From Rhodospirillaceae bacterium (GTDB lineage: Bacteria; Pseudomonadota; Alphaproteobacteria; UBA6615): a stretch of DNA of 64,000 nt. A model generated the notes under the pieces. The model was not told the DNA's origin, did not search any database, and worked only from the letters and a program-made list of their open reading frames with translations. The DNA lies in contig JABIVD010000045.1 in the NCBI GenBank assembly GCA_018667335.1, positions 1 to 64,000 on the forward strand. The letters are read 5' to 3'. Shown in pieces: positions 36,033 to 44,530 of the stretch; within the stretch, counting starts at the first letter, position 1; every line of letters starts with the position of its first letter. Both the position numbers and the translations under genes were made by a program.

Positions 36033-37063
36033 ACCGCATCAATGTGGGGGTGATCGGCGCCGGCTGGGTCGGCGGGATTCGCGCCAATGCGTGCGCCATC
36101 CATCCGCTGGTCGACGAATTGCACGTCGCCGAGATCAATCCCGCGCGCGCCGCGGAGATCGCAGCGGAAACCGGTGCCGTGCGTGTCACCGATGATTGGA
36201 AGGAACTGGTCAACAGTCCGCAGATCGACGCCGTGATCATCGCCTCGACCCCGGAATCACAGCGGTTTCCCATTGTGCGCGCCACGTTGGAGGCGGGGAA
36301 GCATGTGCTGATCGAGAAGCCCGTGGCGCCGACGCCGGCAGAGGCGGACGAAGCCATCGCCCTGTGTGACGCGGGAAACCTCAAGCTCGCGATCGGCTAC
36401 ACCCGTCGGTTCGATCCGAAATACGCCTACATCAACAAGGCCATCAAGGCCGGCCAGATCGGTGAGCCCGTGACCTGCCTGGTCAGCCGGAACATCACGC
36501 GGGAGATCGGCGCCAAGATCAAGGGACGCTCCAAGATGTCGCCGGCGGCGATGGGGGGCACCCATTCGATCGACTTCCTGCTCTGGTGCCTGCAGCCGCG
36601 ACTGCCCGTGAAGGTGTATTCGCAGCAATCCGGCAAGTTGTTCAACAAGGTCAGCGATACGCCGGATCATCAGTGGATCATGGTGACGATGGATGACGGG
36701 ACCACGATCACAGCCGGATCGGGCTGGGTTTTGCCGTTGGGCTATCCGCAATATTCCCAGAGCTGGATCGAGATCGTCGGGACCGAGGGTGCCCTGACCG
36801 TCGACGACACCCACCGCGAAATCCAGATGAACACGACCGCGCACGGTATCCGCTATCCTTTGTCTTCGATGCCCGGTGAGCCGGTGGATCATGTGTTCGC
36901 GGGCGCGATGGTCAGCGAGACCAACCACTTCATCGATGCGGTCGCACGCGACCGGCCGGTGCTGGCGAACGCGCGCGAGGCGCGCCTCGTCATGGATGTC
37001 ACGATGGCTGCCGATCTCTCTGCGGAAACTGGTCAACCGGTCGATCTTGGAGTGCGAAGCTAA
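36029..37063 (+). CDS. Gfo/Idh/MocA-family oxidoreductase (copy 2)
   Basis: NAD(P)-dependent dehydrogenase of 344 residues, Rossmann motif GAGWVGG near 9-15 and LIEKPVAPT with the conserved Lys near residue 97. It starts at the ATG overlapping the GMC stop (ATGA). Similarity to copy 1 is family-level ([15 protein letters not shown] and [22 protein letters not shown] correspond to similar blocks). Followed by an IclR gene that probably controls the cassette. Confidence 0.9.
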   Translation: MNRINVGVIGAGWVGGIRANACAIHPLVDELHVAEINPARAAEIAAETGAVRVTDDWKELVNSPQIDAVIIASTPESQRFPIVRATLEAGKHVLIEKPVAPTPAEADEAIALCDAGNLKLAIGYTRRFDPKYAYINKAIKAGQIGEPVTCLVSRNITREIGAKIKGRSKMSPAAMGGTHSIDFLLWCLQPRLPVKVYSQQSGKLFNKVSDTPDHQWIMVTMDDGTTITAGSGWVLPLGYPQYSQSWIEIVGTEGALTVDDTHREIQMNTTAHGIRYPLSSMPGEPVDHVFAGAMVSETNHFIDAVARDRPVLANAREARLVMDVTMAADLSAETGQPVDLGVRS

Positions 37064-37109
37064 ACGAAGATTCGCGTCGTCGCTGAGCACTGGAAATCCA
37101 GCCCGGTTT

Positions 37110-37126
37110 GTCTCATATTTCGAGAC
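37110..37126. promoter_or_regulatory. GTCTC-N7-GAGAC dyad upstream of IclR gene
   Basis: A perfect 5-bp inverted repeat with 7-bp spacer in the 132-bp gap before the IclR start. The N7 spacing matches the IclR-type dyads at 43001-43034, so autoregulation is plausible. Confidence 0.45.
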
Positions 37127-37195
37127 GAGGGCGTTATCTGACATTCGATAATGACCCGCGGCTCGATTGTCAGGCCCGGAATTGGAAACGGAACG

Positions 37196-37966
37196 ATGGC
37201 CACTTACAAGAACCAGTCGCTGGAGCGCGGATTTCAGATACTCGAGTATCTCGGTGACAGCACCAAGGGGCGTGCCGTGTCCGAAGTGGCGCGCGCGACG
37301 GGCCTCCACCGGGCGACCGCGCATCGGCTTCTCGAGGTGCTCTGCGGCATGGGCTACGCCTACAAGGCCGAGGATCGCCGCTACTGGATCGGATACAACG
37401 CGCAGTTGTTCGGGAACCGTTCGAACATGGTCGCGCGGATCACCCACCACGCGCATCCGTTTCTTGTGACCCTGGCCCATGAGGTCGATGAGACGGTCGC
37501 CCTTGGATTCCTGGAAGGCATTCAGGTGTTCATTGCCGACCGGGTCTCCACCGACCGGGCCCATCGGTCCGCGGTCCAGATTGGTACCTATTTCGACGCC
37601 CATTCGACCAGTCTTGGCAAGGCACTGCTGTCGGTCAGGCCGATCAATGAAGTTCGTGCCAGCTATAAAAATACGCGATTGAGCGCCTATACCGGCAAGA
37701 CGATTACCGATGTGGATTCGTTGTTGCGCGATCTGTCGAAAATCAAGAAACGCGGTTACTCGATTAGCGACGAGGAAGGTTCTCCCGGCATTCGCTCGGT
37801 TTCGGCACCCGTGCTCAACCTGGATGGACGCGCGGCCTGTTCGCTGGCGGTGAGCGGTCCGCGCGCGCGGCTCGACGATTCGAAGATCGAGCGTGTCGGT
37901 GTGCGTTTACAGAATGTTGCGAGTGAGATCGTCGCCCAGGTCGTCAAGCAGGGCGGCGAGACCTAG
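37196..37966 (+). CDS. IclR-family transcriptional regulator
   Basis: Regulator of 256 residues: winged HTH at about 10-65 (VSEVARATGLHRATAHRLLEVL) and a GAF-like effector domain in the C-terminal two thirds (DETVALGFLEGIQVFIADRV; SISDEEGSPGIRSVSAPVLN). The start is uncertain: ATG 37196 gives the normal IclR N-terminus, ATG 37151 adds 15 residues. It follows the Gfo-GMC-Gfo cassette in the same direction. Confidence 0.9.
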   Translation: MATYKNQSLERGFQILEYLGDSTKGRAVSEVARATGLHRATAHRLLEVLCGMGYAYKAEDRRYWIGYNAQLFGNRSNMVARITHHAHPFLVTLAHEVDETVALGFLEGIQVFIADRVSTDRAHRSAVQIGTYFDAHSTSLGKALLSVRPINEVRASYKNTRLSAYTGKTITDVDSLLRDLSKIKKRGYSISDEEGSPGIRSVSAPVLNLDGRAACSLAVSGPRARLDDSKIERVGVRLQNVASEIVAQVVKQGGET

Positions 37967-37986
37967 TTCGGGTTCTTTCCGCGCCG

Positions 37987-38718
37987 TTATTTTCGCGCGG
38001 AAATATCGACCGCGACGACAGGACCGAAGGGCCGGTGGCCGCTGAACGCAATCTTGGTGAATCCCGCACGATCCAGCGCCGCGTAAAATTCCGGTTCCTC
38101 TACAACACCGCCCAGCGCGCTGGCCATGGCCATCGGGTCCGCCAGGATCTCTGGCGGAAGAGGGCCGTTGCGCACGAGGTCGGCCGCCAGCAATTGGCCG
38201 CCGGGGCGGAGAATGCGGGCGACCTCTGCGAAGGCGGCGTTCTTGTCGGTTGCGAGATTGAGCGAGGCGTTGGCGATGACGACATCCGCGATGCCGTCGG
38301 GAAGGGGGAGACGCTCCATGTCCCCGGCGAGCATGCGGACGCTTGCACCGCTGATATCGGATACCGAATTGCGCACGCGGGCCAGCAACTCGGGCGTGAG
38401 ATCCACCGCGACCACGACGCTGTCGGCGGGCAAACGCTCTGCGACAAAGCGCGTGTCGAGCCCACCGCCGCATCCCAGGTCGACCACGATGTCCTGATTC
38501 CAGTCGCCGAGGGCGTCGGCCGGCCAGCCGCAGCCGGAAAACACACCGGCGATCCGCAGTGGCAGCGCGTCGTACCAGGCCGTGGGAACGCCGGCGGCGA
38601 TTGCCTTGTCGCGCGCGTCTTCATGAAACGAGTCCGCCGCCGCTAGCAGAGCATAGCGACGGCGGATCAAGGCTTTGGCCTGGGCCTCCCACGTGGTCGG
38701 TTCAGGCACGCGTGTCAT
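37987..38718 (-). CDS. Class I SAM-dependent methyltransferase (ArsM/UbiE-like)
   Basis: Methyltransferase of 243 residues with DLGCGGG at 80-86 (motif I), VVAVDLTPELLARVR (motif II region) and EVARILRPGGQLLAADL (motif III-IV). The layout resembles arsenite or ubiquinone/menaquinone methyltransferases, but the extra cysteines that define ArsM are not evident, so the substrate is open. It ends a minus-strand run: CoA-transferase, Rieske protein, metallophosphoesterase, methyltransferase. Confidence 0.85.
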   Translation of the reverse strand: MTRVPEPTTWEAQAKALIRRRYALLAAADSFHEDARDKAIAAGVPTAWYDALPLRIAGVFSGCGWPADALGDWNQDIVVDLGCGGGLDTRFVAERLPADSVVVAVDLTPELLARVRNSVSDISGASVRMLAGDMERLPLPDGIADVVIANASLNLATDKNAAFAEVARILRPGGQLLAADLVRNGPLPPEILADPMAMASALGGVVEEPEFYAALDRAGFTKIAFSGHRPFGPVVAVDISARK

Positions 38719-38743
38719 CGAGACACTCCGTACGCGGAGCGGC

Positions 38744-39505
38744 TTAGTGGGGCATGTGGTCGGGGTTCCAGAAGTAACCCGACCGGATCATCTTGGCGAT
38801 ACGGTCGCCATGGGGGATCCAGCAATTTTCATTGAGCTTGGCCTGCTCCTCGAAGTCGCCATCCACACGATGTGTCTGGCAGTCCCATTTGCCGTCGCCG
38901 AGATATTCGACCGTGGCGTAGGACGGACGCGGATCGCCATCCCAGCTCATGCCGACAGCGGCGGCGCAGACGAGGGTCTTGTCGCGCACCTGACGGACAT
39001 AGCCGCCATGGATATGGCCGAAGGACATCACGTCGGCATCGACTTTGCCGATCTTCTCCCACATCTCGTCATCGGTGAGGCGCGGCGGCAGAGCGTCTTC
39101 GTCGCCGATCTCGTCCGGGGTGGCATGGAAGACATGGAAGTTGTGGCCATGCTCCGGCGTGTAGGTGGTGGCGAACGGCAACTTGTTCAGCCAGTCGAGC
39201 TGCTCCTGGGTCATCCGCTCATGGGTGAGGCGGGCCATGTCGAGCATCCACTCGTGATAGATGTTCTTGGGAGTCTTGGTTTCCCAGAACTTGTCGACCA
39301 CCCACATGTCCAGGTTGCCGATCAGGATGTCGACGTTGTTGCGGACATTCATGTAGTAATCGACCACTTCGGCGGGTTGCGGGCCGAGCATGATCAGATC
39401 ACCGATCAGGATTTCCTTGTCGGCGTTTTCCTTATCGACCGCTTCGAGAACGGCTTCCATCTGCGGCACTTGCGCATGGATATCCGCATAAAGAACAAAT
39501 TTCAT
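38744..39505 (-). CDS. Metallophosphoesterase (calcineurin-like, YfcE type)
   Basis: Phosphoesterase of 253 residues. The metal ligands follow family order: D8 and H10 in YADIHAQ, GDLIMLG near 35-41, GNLD near 63-66 (the GNH(D/E) motif with Leu for His, as in some YfcE relatives), FHVFHATPDE, and GHIHGG near residue 185. ATG 39505 follows GAAGAGGAGA with 5-base spacing; 166 bp separate it from the Rieske gene and include an alternative-stem element. Relatives hydrolyse phosphodiesters or phosphomonoesters. Confidence 0.9.
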   Translation of the reverse strand: MKFVLYADIHAQVPQMEAVLEAVDKENADKEILIGDLIMLGPQPAEVVDYYMNVRNNVDILIGNLDMWVVDKFWETKTPKNIYHEWMLDMARLTHERMTQEQLDWLNKLPFATTYTPEHGHNFHVFHATPDEIGDEDALPPRLTDDEMWEKIGKVDADVMSFGHIHGGYVRQVRDKTLVCAAAVGMSWDGDPRPSYATVEYLGDGKWDCQTHRVDGDFEEQAKLNENCWIPHGDRIAKMIRSGYFWNPDHMPH

Positions 39506-39522
39506 TGGTATCTCCTCTTCCC

Positions 39523-39600
39523 CTGGCCGCGCGTTGACGTCGGCGTTGGCTGGATCATAACACGGCATGGGCGTGCATCGTGATGCGCGGCCAGCCAGTG
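39523..39600 (-). promoter_or_regulatory. Leader with two mutually exclusive stems before the metallophosphoesterase gene
   Basis: CTGGCCGCGC (39523-39532) is the exact inverse of GCGCGGCCAG (39585-39594), a 10-bp stem enclosing 52 bases. GGCTGG (39548-39553) can instead pair with CCAGCC (39591-39596), which uses part of the same right arm, and GCATC/GATGC (39575-39586) forms a third small hairpin. The left arm lies 6 bases upstream of the ribosome-binding site. Competing stems suggest an attenuator or riboswitch-like leader; this is inference from base pairing only. Confidence 0.4.
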
Positions 39601-39671
39601 AATTGTTCCCGTGATTTGTACAATTTTCGAATATCCGTGTCATCCGAACAAAAATTCGAAAATAGGCAATT

Positions 39672-40034
39672 TCACTCTACGGTCGTGCCCGTCAGGTAAA
39701 TCTCGCCGTCGCGCTCTTCGAATTCGAGTGGTTTGAGTTTCGCACCCTCACAGGGACCGTCGATGCATTCGCCGCTTTCGATCCTGAAGATCGCGCCATG
39801 CATTCCGCAGCGCAGGAAGCCGCCGTCAGGCGTGAAGAACTGGCCCTGGATATGATCCAGCAGTGCGCCCGCATGGGGGCATTTGTTCAGGTAGAGATGG
39901 AGCGCGCCGTCCTGGCGCACGGCGAAGATGTTCCGCTGCATGCCGTCGACCCGGCCGACATAGCCGCGCGCCTCCATCTCACCGATCTCGTCGGCCGCGC
40001 AGATATGTTCTTCGGTTGTCGACCCGTCGGTCAT
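39672..40034 (-). CDS. Rieske 2Fe-2S domain protein
   Basis: Small ferredoxin-like Rieske protein of 120 residues. The cluster ligands are C52/H54 (KCPHAG) and C76/H79 (RCGMHG), with GDGPCEGAKLKPLEFE closing the fold. Such stand-alone Rieske proteins usually pass electrons to oxygenases or dehydrogenases; no oxygenase alpha subunit is adjacent. It lies 11 bp after the CoA-transferase gene, in the same direction. Confidence 0.9.
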   Translation of the reverse strand: MTDGSTTEEHICAADEIGEMEARGYVGRVDGMQRNIFAVRQDGALHLYLNKCPHAGALLDHIQGQFFTPDGGFLRCGMHGAIFRIESGECIDGPCEGAKLKPLEFEERDGEIYLTGTTVE

Positions 40035-40045
40035 CGTGGCGGCAA

Positions 40046-41272
40046 TCAGCCGATGGCACCGGCATCGCGGAGTTCCGCGATCCGATTGTCGTCGTAGCCG
40101 AGCACCTCGCGCAGGACCTCGTCCGTGTGCTGACCCAGCAGGGGCGGGTGGTGGCGGTACTGGACCGGTGTTTCGGACAGCTTCAGCGGGCTTGCGATCA
40201 GCTGCGCACCGTCCGGTCCGGCCAGCGGATGGGGAACGTTCACGACCATCTCGCGCGCCTTGACGTGCGGGTCCTCGAAGACCTGATCCAGCGTGTTGAT
40301 GGGCCCGCAGCCGATCTTGTTGGCCTCCAGTTCGGCGAGCCAGTGGGCCGAGGTCTGGGTCTTCATAATCGCCTGGAGATGGGCAACGACCTCGTCGCGG
40401 TTTCGCACGCGTGAATCGTTGGTGGCGAACAGCGGCTGGTCGGCCAGCTCCGGCTCGCCGATGATGCCGGCGAAGGTGCGGAACTGGGTATCGTTGCCGA
40501 CCGCGACGACGATATGCCCGTCCGCCGTTTCGAAGACCTGGTAGGGGACGATGTTGGGATGTGCGTTGCCCAGGCGTTCGGCCTGTCCGGAATGGAGGAA
40601 GTTCATGCCCTGGTTCACCAGCCAGGCCACCTGGGTGTCCAGCATGCCGATGTCGATATACTGGCCCTGGCCGGTCACTGCGGCGTGCCGCAGGGCGGCA
40701 TTGACCGCGACGCCGGCGAACATCCCCGACATGATATCGGCGATCGGCACACCGACCTTCTGGGGCTCGCCCTCCGCCTCGCCGGTGAGCGACATGATCC
40801 CGCCCATGCCCTGGATCAGGAAATCATAGCCGGGGCGGGCCGCGTAGGGCCCCGTCTGCCCGAAGCCGGTGATCGAGCAATAGACCAGCTTGGGATTCTC
40901 GTCCTTGAGGTCATCGTAACCCAGGCCGTATTTGGCCAGATTGCCGGTCTTGAAGTTCTCGACGATCACGTCCGCCTTCATGGCCAGCTCGCGCACGAGT
41001 GCCTGTCCGGTCTCACTGGTGAGGTCGACCTCGACGGAGCGCTTGTTTCGGTTGGCGCTCATGAAGTAGGCGCTCTCGCTTGAATCCCCGCCGTCGGGAC
41101 CGGCCATGAAGGGCGGCGCGAAGCGTCGGGTGTCGTCACCGGCGCCGGGGCGTTCGATCTTGATCACATCGGCGCCCAGATCACCCAGCATTTGGGTGCA
41201 GTAGGGGCCTGCGAGAACACGCGTAAGGTCGAGGACGGTTATGCCGGAAAGGGCGCCAACGGGTTCGGACAT
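40046..41272 (-). CDS. CaiB/BaiF family III CoA-transferase
   Basis: CoA-transferase of 408 residues that moves CoA between acyl donors and acceptors through an aspartyl-CoA intermediate. LDLTRVLAGPYCTQMLGDLGADVIKIE is the family opening; the catalytic Asp is in RPGYDFLIQ near residue 165; the EDLRTGNL-type segment is VENFKTGNLAKYGL. TGGAGTGA lies before ATG 41272. It heads the minus-strand unit with the Rieske, phosphoesterase and methyltransferase genes and is divergent from the RutE-like gene. Confidence 0.92.
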   Translation of the reverse strand: MSEPVGALSGITVLDLTRVLAGPYCTQMLGDLGADVIKIERPGAGDDTRRFAPPFMAGPDGGDSSESAYFMSANRNKRSVEVDLTSETGQALVRELAMKADVIVENFKTGNLAKYGLGYDDLKDENPKLVYCSITGFGQTGPYAARPGYDFLIQGMGGIMSLTGEAEGEPQKVGVPIADIMSGMFAGVAVNAALRHAAVTGQGQYIDIGMLDTQVAWLVNQGMNFLHSGQAERLGNAHPNIVPYQVFETADGHIVVAVGNDTQFRTFAGIIGEPELADQPLFATNDSRVRNRDEVVAHLQAIMKTQTSAHWLAELEANKIGCGPINTLDQVFEDPHVKAREMVVNVPHPLAGPDGAQLIASPLKLSETPVQYRHHPPLLGQHTDEVLREVLGYDDNRIAELRDAGAIG

Positions 41273-41496
41273 GATTCACTCCAGATGGGCCGCATTCGTA
41301 TGATGGGCCAAGATTGGTCTCGAACAGCCTCAATAATGCATTCGGTCTGCGCGCTCAACGCCGGCCGCTGCGTTCGTCCAGTGAACCCGGGGTTGATGCG
41401 AATTGACATTGATGGCCGCGTCTCACATGTAGTCACCAACCACGGACACGGTTCGGCGATGCGCCCGCGCCGCCGACGAAAAACAGGGGAAGAAGA

Positions 41497-42150
41497 ATGT
41501 CAGTTGAAGAAGCTCTCGCCGCGGCCCACGCCCAGATAGAGGAAGGCCGCACCCAGATTCAGGCGCTCGACGAAAATTCGCGGAACCTGTTGTTCCTCAA
41601 CGCCCGCAATCACAACTGGTGGCAGGACCGCGACGTCAGCGATGAGCAGCTGCGCGAAGCCTTCAACCTGGCGCGCATGGGCCCGACGAGTGCGAATACC
41701 CAACCGATGCGCGTGGTTTATGTGCGCTCGAAGGAAGCCAAGGAACGGCTCGGACCGGCGGTCAATGAGCGGAACCGGGAAAAGACGATGGAAGCGCCGG
41801 TCACGGCCATCATCGCCTACGACAACACATTCTTTAAGGATTTCCCGAAGTTCAATCCGTTCAACGAGGCGATGCCCAAGCGCTTTGAAGGGAACGAAAA
41901 GCTCGCGGACGGGTTTGGGCGTACCCAGGCCGTTTTGCAGGGTGCCTACTTCATCATGGCGTTACGCGCGATCGGCCTCGACGCTGGCGCGATGGGCGGT
42001 TTCGATGCAGAGGCGGTCGACGTGGAGTTCTTCAAGGACACGCCCGTGAAGTCGATCTTCCTGTGCAACATCGGCTATGGCGATGTCTCGGGCATCAAGG
42101 GGCCGCGTATGTATCGCTATGAATTCGATGAGGTCTGCGACGTCCTGTAG
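41497..42150 (+). CDS. Nitroreductase-family protein, RutE-like (malonic semialdehyde reductase)
   Basis: FMN-binding nitroreductase-fold protein of 217 residues, closest in pattern to RutE, which reduces malonic semialdehyde to 3-hydroxypropionate in uracil breakdown. RNHNWWQDRDVSDEQLRE, GPTSANTQPMRVVYV and EKTMEAPVTAI are shared family blocks. None of the other rut genes is nearby, so assignment to pyrimidine catabolism is uncertain; a generic aldehyde or nitro reductase is the alternative. GGGGAAGAAG precedes ATG 41497. Confidence 0.85.
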   Translation: MSVEEALAAAHAQIEEGRTQIQALDENSRNLLFLNARNHNWWQDRDVSDEQLREAFNLARMGPTSANTQPMRVVYVRSKEAKERLGPAVNERNREKTMEAPVTAIIAYDNTFFKDFPKFNPFNEAMPKRFEGNEKLADGFGRTQAVLQGAYFIMALRAIGLDAGAMGGFDAEAVDVEFFKDTPVKSIFLCNIGYGDVSGIKGPRMYRYEFDEVCDVL

Positions 42151-42170
42151 CGGATAATCGGCCCATATCG

Positions 42171-42198
42171 AAACGGCGGCGCTCTAGCGTCGCCGTTT
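42171..42198. terminator. Terminator between RutE-like and IclR genes
   Basis: AAACGGCGGCGC (42171-42182) pairs with GCGTCGCCGTTT (42187-42198) with one mismatch around a TCTA loop; A and T runs flank it, suiting the convergent genes on both sides. Confidence 0.78.
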
Positions 42199-42203
42199 TG
42201 CGT

Positions 42204-42986
42204 TCAGCGCGGCAATTGTGCGGTGATCTTCCTGGAGGCGTCGTGCAGTACCGGTAGAAAACGTGACGTCATATCGTCGAGCCGCGTCCGCGCGGCGTGC
42301 GTTCCAACATTGAGGGCCGCAAGGATTCGCCCATTGCGATCGAGGATGGGAACGGCGAGGGACCTGAGCCCGATTTCGAGTTCCTGATCTACCAGCGCAT
42401 AGCCTTTCAGTCGCACGGTATCCAAAGCTTCGCGCAGTTCGACGCGATCCGTCTTCGTGCGTTCGGTGAATTGCTGCGGGACAAGCTCGGTCAGATACTG
42501 GTCGAGATATTCCGGTGACTGATGGGCCAGCAGCACCCGGCCGAGCGATGTCACATAAGCGGGCAGGCGGGTGCCGATGCTGAGATTGATGGACATGATC
42601 CGCGTCGCCGAGACGCGCGCGACATAGATCACCTCATGCCCGTCCAGGACGGCGGCGGAACAGGATTCCTGCAGCTCGTGGACGGCTGATTCCATATGTG
42701 GCTGCGCGATCTGCCACCATTCGAGTGAGGAGAGGTAGGCATAACCGAGACCGAGGACATGCGGGGTCAGGGAGAAGCGGCGTCCGGTAGAGCGGATGTG
42801 ACCGAGTGATTCGAGTGTCAGCAGAAACCGTCGTGCAGTGGCACGTGTTGTGCCCGTGGCCTCGGCGACTTCACTGATCGTCATATCGGGTCGCTCGGCA
42901 CCGAAGGCCTGTATGACGGCCAGCCCGCGTTGCAGAGACTGTACGAATTCCGAACCTTCGCGTGGCGGGGCCATTGTCGCGTCCAT
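42204..42986 (-). CDS. IclR-family transcriptional regulator (PcaR/PobR-like)
   Basis: Regulator of 260 residues. The N-terminal HTH (FVQSLQRGLAVIQAF, then TISEVAEATGTTRATARRFLLTLESLGHI) and the effector domain (LGYAYLSSLEWWQIAQPHME; MSINLSIGTRLPAYVTSLGRVLLA) match the beta-ketoadipate-pathway subgroup (PcaU, PcaR, PobR). Start 42986 is likely, with 42974 as alternative. Two identical-spacing dyads at 43001-43034 lie just upstream. It is divergent from the 3-hydroxyisobutyrate-dehydrogenase-like gene. Confidence 0.9.
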   Translation of the reverse strand: MDATMAPPREGSEFVQSLQRGLAVIQAFGAERPDMTISEVAEATGTTRATARRFLLTLESLGHIRSTGRRFSLTPHVLGLGYAYLSSLEWWQIAQPHMESAVHELQESCSAAVLDGHEVIYVARVSATRIMSINLSIGTRLPAYVTSLGRVLLAHQSPEYLDQYLTELVPQQFTERTKTDRVELREALDTVRLKGYALVDQELEIGLRSLAVPILDRNGRILAALNVGTHAARTRLDDMTSRFLPVLHDASRKITAQLPR

Positions 42987-43000
42987 CTGTAAAACGTGAA

Positions 43001-43034
43001 GTTCAATTGGCGAACAATAGTTCGATATATGAAC
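43001..43034. promoter_or_regulatory. Two GTTC-N7-GAAC dyads, probable IclR operators
   Basis: GTTCAATTGGCGAAC (43001-43015) and GTTCGATATATGAAC (43020-43034) have the same 4-bp arms and 7-bp spacer, with start points 19 bp apart (almost two helical turns). The first lies 15 bp before the IclR start. From memory, PcaR-type half-sites have a similar GTTCGAT-leading 15-mer, which fits the regulator's subgroup. The rest of the 224-bp gap shows no further gene. Confidence 0.65.
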
Positions 43035-43210
43035 ATTGTTGGCAATGTCCAGTCCGTTCCCGAGACCCTGCGGTACGTTGCCACCGAGGGGAATGCCGCT
43101 GCCTACAGCGATTGCGCTAGTATCGGCGCTTGATCGGCATTGCATAGAGAAGCGGCCGGCGCCGCTCCCGAGGCGGCGCGGGTTCGCATTCAGGGGGAGG
43201 AGCAGACGTC

Positions 43211-44107
43211 ATGAGCCTAGATGGAACGAAAATCGGCTGGATCGGTGCCGGCAAGATGGGCGGGCCCATGAGCCGCCGCCTGGTCGGCGCGGGTGCCACA
43301 CTCGCGGTCTATGACCCGGTCGCGGCCAATGTGGAGGCCGTTGTGGCGACGGGTGCGCGCGCGGCCAGTTCCAATCAGGATGTCATCGCGGACGCCGACA
43401 TCGTCATCTCGATGATTCCGAACGATGCGGTGCTCGGGGCGATCACGATTGGCGAGGAAGGGATCTTCGCGAACCTCGCGCCGGGCACCATCTACGTCGA
43501 TATGAGCACGGTCTCGCCGGAGGCTTCCGGCGAAGTTTCTGCCGCGGCTGTTGCGGCCGGTATCGATTACTTGCGCGCACCCGTGTCGGGCAGTGTGGCC
43601 CTGGCGGAGGCCGGCAAGCTCACGATCATGGTGTCTGGGCCAAAGGATGCTGCGGACAAGTGCGCGGATGTGTTCGCCGCGATGAGCGCGGAGAACTTCT
43701 ATCTCGGCGTGGACGATCAGGCCCGGTACCTGAAGCTCGTCATCAATCTGTTGGTCGGCACCAGCAGTGCGGTCTTGGCGGAGGCCCTGACACTGGGCAG
43801 AAAGGGTGGCCTCGACTGGGAACAGATGATCGACGTCATCGGGGTCAGTGCCGCGGCGTCGCCATACATCCAGTACAATGTCGTGCCGCTCAAGGCGCGG
43901 GACTTCTCGGCGCAGTTCACGAGCGAGCAGATGGTGAAGGATTCACGCCTGATATGCGATGCGGGTGCCAGCGCGGGCGTCCCCATGGCAATCGGTGGTG
44001 CGATGCTGAAGACTTTCGAAGATACCGTCGAGGCCGGCTACGGCGAGGACAACCTCACCGCAGCCATTAAGCTTCTCGAACAGCGTTCGGGGCTGGACGA
44101 ACTGTAG
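43211..44107 (+). CDS. NAD(P)-dependent 3-hydroxyisobutyrate dehydrogenase-like protein
   Basis: Beta-hydroxyacid dehydrogenase of 298 residues. The Rossmann motif GWIGAGKMGGPM is at about 9-20, the substrate motif APVSGS near 121-126, and the catalytic Lys in ARYLKLVINLLVG near 175. GGGGGAGGAGC precedes ATG 43211. Substrate candidates are 3-hydroxyisobutyrate, tartronate semialdehyde, glyoxylate or 6-hydroxy acids. The glycerate 2-kinase 2 kb downstream would fit tartronate semialdehyde reduction to glycerate, but this is inference. Confidence 0.9.
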   Translation: MSLDGTKIGWIGAGKMGGPMSRRLVGAGATLAVYDPVAANVEAVVATGARAASSNQDVIADADIVISMIPNDAVLGAITIGEEGIFANLAPGTIYVDMSTVSPEASGEVSAAAVAAGIDYLRAPVSGSVALAEAGKLTIMVSGPKDAADKCADVFAAMSAENFYLGVDDQARYLKLVINLLVGTSSAVLAEALTLGRKGGLDWEQMIDVIGVSAAASPYIQYNVVPLKARDFSAQFTSEQMVKDSRLICDAGASAGVPMAIGGAMLKTFEDTVEAGYGEDNLTAAIKLLEQRSGLDEL

Positions 44108-44117
44108 GTCGTTCGGC

Positions 44118-44507
<390 letters not shown>

Positions 44508-44530
44508 TTACGTCGAGATGATCCGCCCGG

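Noticed and set aside
41273-41496. TTGACA at 41403-41408 as the -35 of a promoter for the RutE-like gene
   Set aside because: No acceptable -10 lies 16-18 bp downstream (CATGTA at best), so the promoter could not be supported.
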